A stretch of 64,000 bases of DNA from Paenibacillus sp. AN1007 (GTDB lineage: Bacteria > Bacillota > Bacilli > Paenibacillales > Paenibacillaceae): assembly GCF_040702995.1 (NCBI RefSeq), contig NZ_CP159992.1:4241501-4305500 (forward strand), written 5' to 3'. The number at the start of each line of letters is the position of its first letter. Within the stretch, counting starts at the first letter, position 1. The position numbers and the translations under genes are program-made. This document shows, piece by piece, positions 63,189 to 64,000 of the stretch. The notes under the pieces are model-generated. The model did not search any database and was not told the DNA's origin. It was given only the letters and a program-made list of their open reading frames with translations.

Positions 63189-64000
63189 ATCCATCGTTGA
63201 CTGGATGAGCTCCTCGCTCTCCGGATTGTTTAAAGTAATCTCTGTTGTTATTCAGGAAGTGGTTGGATTTTTCTCGGGGCTGTTCATGCTGCCTCACCCA
63301 CTCCTGTTTATTGCCATACTAGGTGTGCTGGCATTCCTGGTAGGCAGATTGCCGCTTACCTTGTTTACCGTTATCGGGTTCCTGCTCGTAGATAACCTGG
63401 GCTACTGGTCCCAATCCATGGACACGCTTGGCCTCGTTATTACGTCAGGATTAATATCGATTCTTGTGGGTGTGCCTGTCGGTATCTGGCTTGCATACAG
63501 TAAAACAGCCGCACGGATTATCACGCCACTGCTGGACTTCATGCAGACGATGCCAGCATTCGTTTATCTGCTGCCAGCCGTTACGTTCTTTAGTCTCGGC
63601 GTTGTTCCCGGCGTTATCGCATCGGTAATCTTTGCCATTCCGCCAACCATTCGTCTGACTCACCTGGGAATCAAACAGGTTTCTGGTGAGCTGGTTGAAG
63701 CGGCGGATGCATTCGGATCAACTTCTGCACAGAAATTATTCAAGGTACAGCTTCCACTCGCGCTGCCTACCGTGATGTCCGGTATTAACCAGACCATCAT
63801 GCTGTCCCTTTCTATGGTAGTTATCGCTTCCATGATCGGTGCACAGGGTATCGGAGCGGAAGTATATCGTGCGGTAACGCAGCTGCAGATTGGTAAAGGT
63901 TTTGAAGCCGGTCTGGCCGTAGTTGTACTTGCGATTGTACTTGACCGCTTTACGCAAAACCTGTTCATGCCAGGACGCAAAAAGACTTCCCGAGTTTCGG
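63154..64000 (+). CDS. opuAB: Glycine betaine ABC transporter permease OpuAB, cut by the window end
   Basis: At least 282 residues; the frame stays open to the window edge. The start MIPKIPLASWIESIVDWMSS is a typical amphipathic N terminus. Membrane helices follow, and the ProW-type loop SGELVEAADAFGSTSAQKLF with KVQLPLALPTVMSGINQTIM is the ATPase contact region. AAGGAGGA lies eight bases before the ATG, inside opuAA. A solute-binding gene or domain may lie beyond the edge. Confidence 0.93.
   Translation, partial: MIPKIPLASWIESIVDWMSSSLSGLFKVISVVIQEVVGFFSGLFMLPHPLLFIAILGVLAFLVGRLPLTLFTVIGFLLVDNLGYWSQSMDTLGLVITSGLISILVGVPVGIWLAYSKTAARIITPLLDFMQTMPAFVYLLPAVTFFSLGVVPGVIASVIFAIPPTIRLTHLGIKQVSGELVEAADAFGSTSAQKLFKVQLPLALPTVMSGINQTIMLSLSMVVIASMIGAQGIGAEVYRAVTQLQIGKGFEAGLAVVVLAIVLDRFTQNLFMPGRKKTSRVS

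Noticed and set aside
1..64000. CRISPR arrays, insertion sequences, prophage or integrative-element genes
   Set aside because: No regularly spaced repeats, transposase, integrase or phage structural genes were seen; the XRE pair alone is not enough to call a mobile element.

Overview
The window looks like chromosomal DNA of a low-to-moderate GC, spore-forming Gram-positive bacterium, most likely Paenibacillus or a close relative. Evidence: strong AGGAGG-type ribosome binding sites, frequent GTG/TTG starts, lipoproteins with a lipobox and no outer-membrane genes, an SLH-anchored surface protein, the sporulation cortex gene cmpA, and a ydcC-alr-ndoAI-ndoA ... tex-cmpA-sprT-tRNA order like that of Bacillus subtilis. 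I see no insertion sequence, integrase, rRNA or CRISPR array.

Layout. (1) 1-1.74 kb: a small DUF2621-like membrane protein and an NAD-dependent epimerase-like oxidoreductase. (2) 1.8-12.7 kb, minus strand: a ten-gene Tad (tight adherence) pilus operon: CpaE-like ATPase, CpaF ATPase, TadB, TadC, a 71-residue Flp-like pilin, two TadE-like and one large TadG-like pseudopilin, a prepilin peptidase and an FHA-domain membrane protein. A terminator-like hairpin lies between its likely promoter and the first ribosome binding site. (3) 12.8-20.8 kb: small metabolic, stress and metal genes (VOC protein, lipoprotein, DCC thiol oxidoreductase, Ohr, MntH, HAD phosphatase, glutathione peroxidase). A cyclic-di-AMP (ydaO-type) riboswitch precedes an uncharacterised 142-residue protein. 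(4) 20.9-30.5 kb: two nearly identical tRNA-Leu(GAG) genes flank a nitrogen segment: a lone ureF, a small XRE regulator, a PAS protein and the urea transporter operon urtABCDE on the opposite strand. Perfect GlnR/TnrA boxes precede both ureF and urtA. Two tandemly duplicated XRE repressors follow, then a tRNA Leu-Lys-Glu cluster. (5) 30.9-34.5 kb: DeoR regulator with a Cof-type HAD phosphatase, a flavin reductase divergent from an ArsR-type regulator, and tRNA-Ser/Asn. (6) 34.6-45.4 kb: sprT, cmpA (too short for usual ORF cut-offs), tex, a GH36 alpha-galactosidase, the EndoA/EndoAI toxin-antitoxin pair, alanine racemase and a LolA-like lipoprotein. (7) 45.8-57 kb: two class-C-type serine hydrolases (one with SLH anchors), an SgrR-like regulator divergent from an MFS transporter, an XRE/DUF3169 pair, and an HSP90-family ATPase with a helical-repeat partner. 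(8) 57-64 kb: an ABC-2 exporter, a Btr-like AraC regulator behind a Fur box, and a GbsR-type regulator divergent from the glycine-betaine transporter opuA, which is cut by the window edge.

Three genes (urtE, the MFS transporter and the HSP90 gene) each carry one simple frameshift that, if undone, restores a full-length family member. They are either recent pseudogenes or sequencing errors. The most promising points for follow-up are the riboswitch-controlled protein, the hairpin in the Tad leader, the GlnR-box pair around the isolated ureF, the HSP90/helical-repeat pair and the duplicated XRE repressors.
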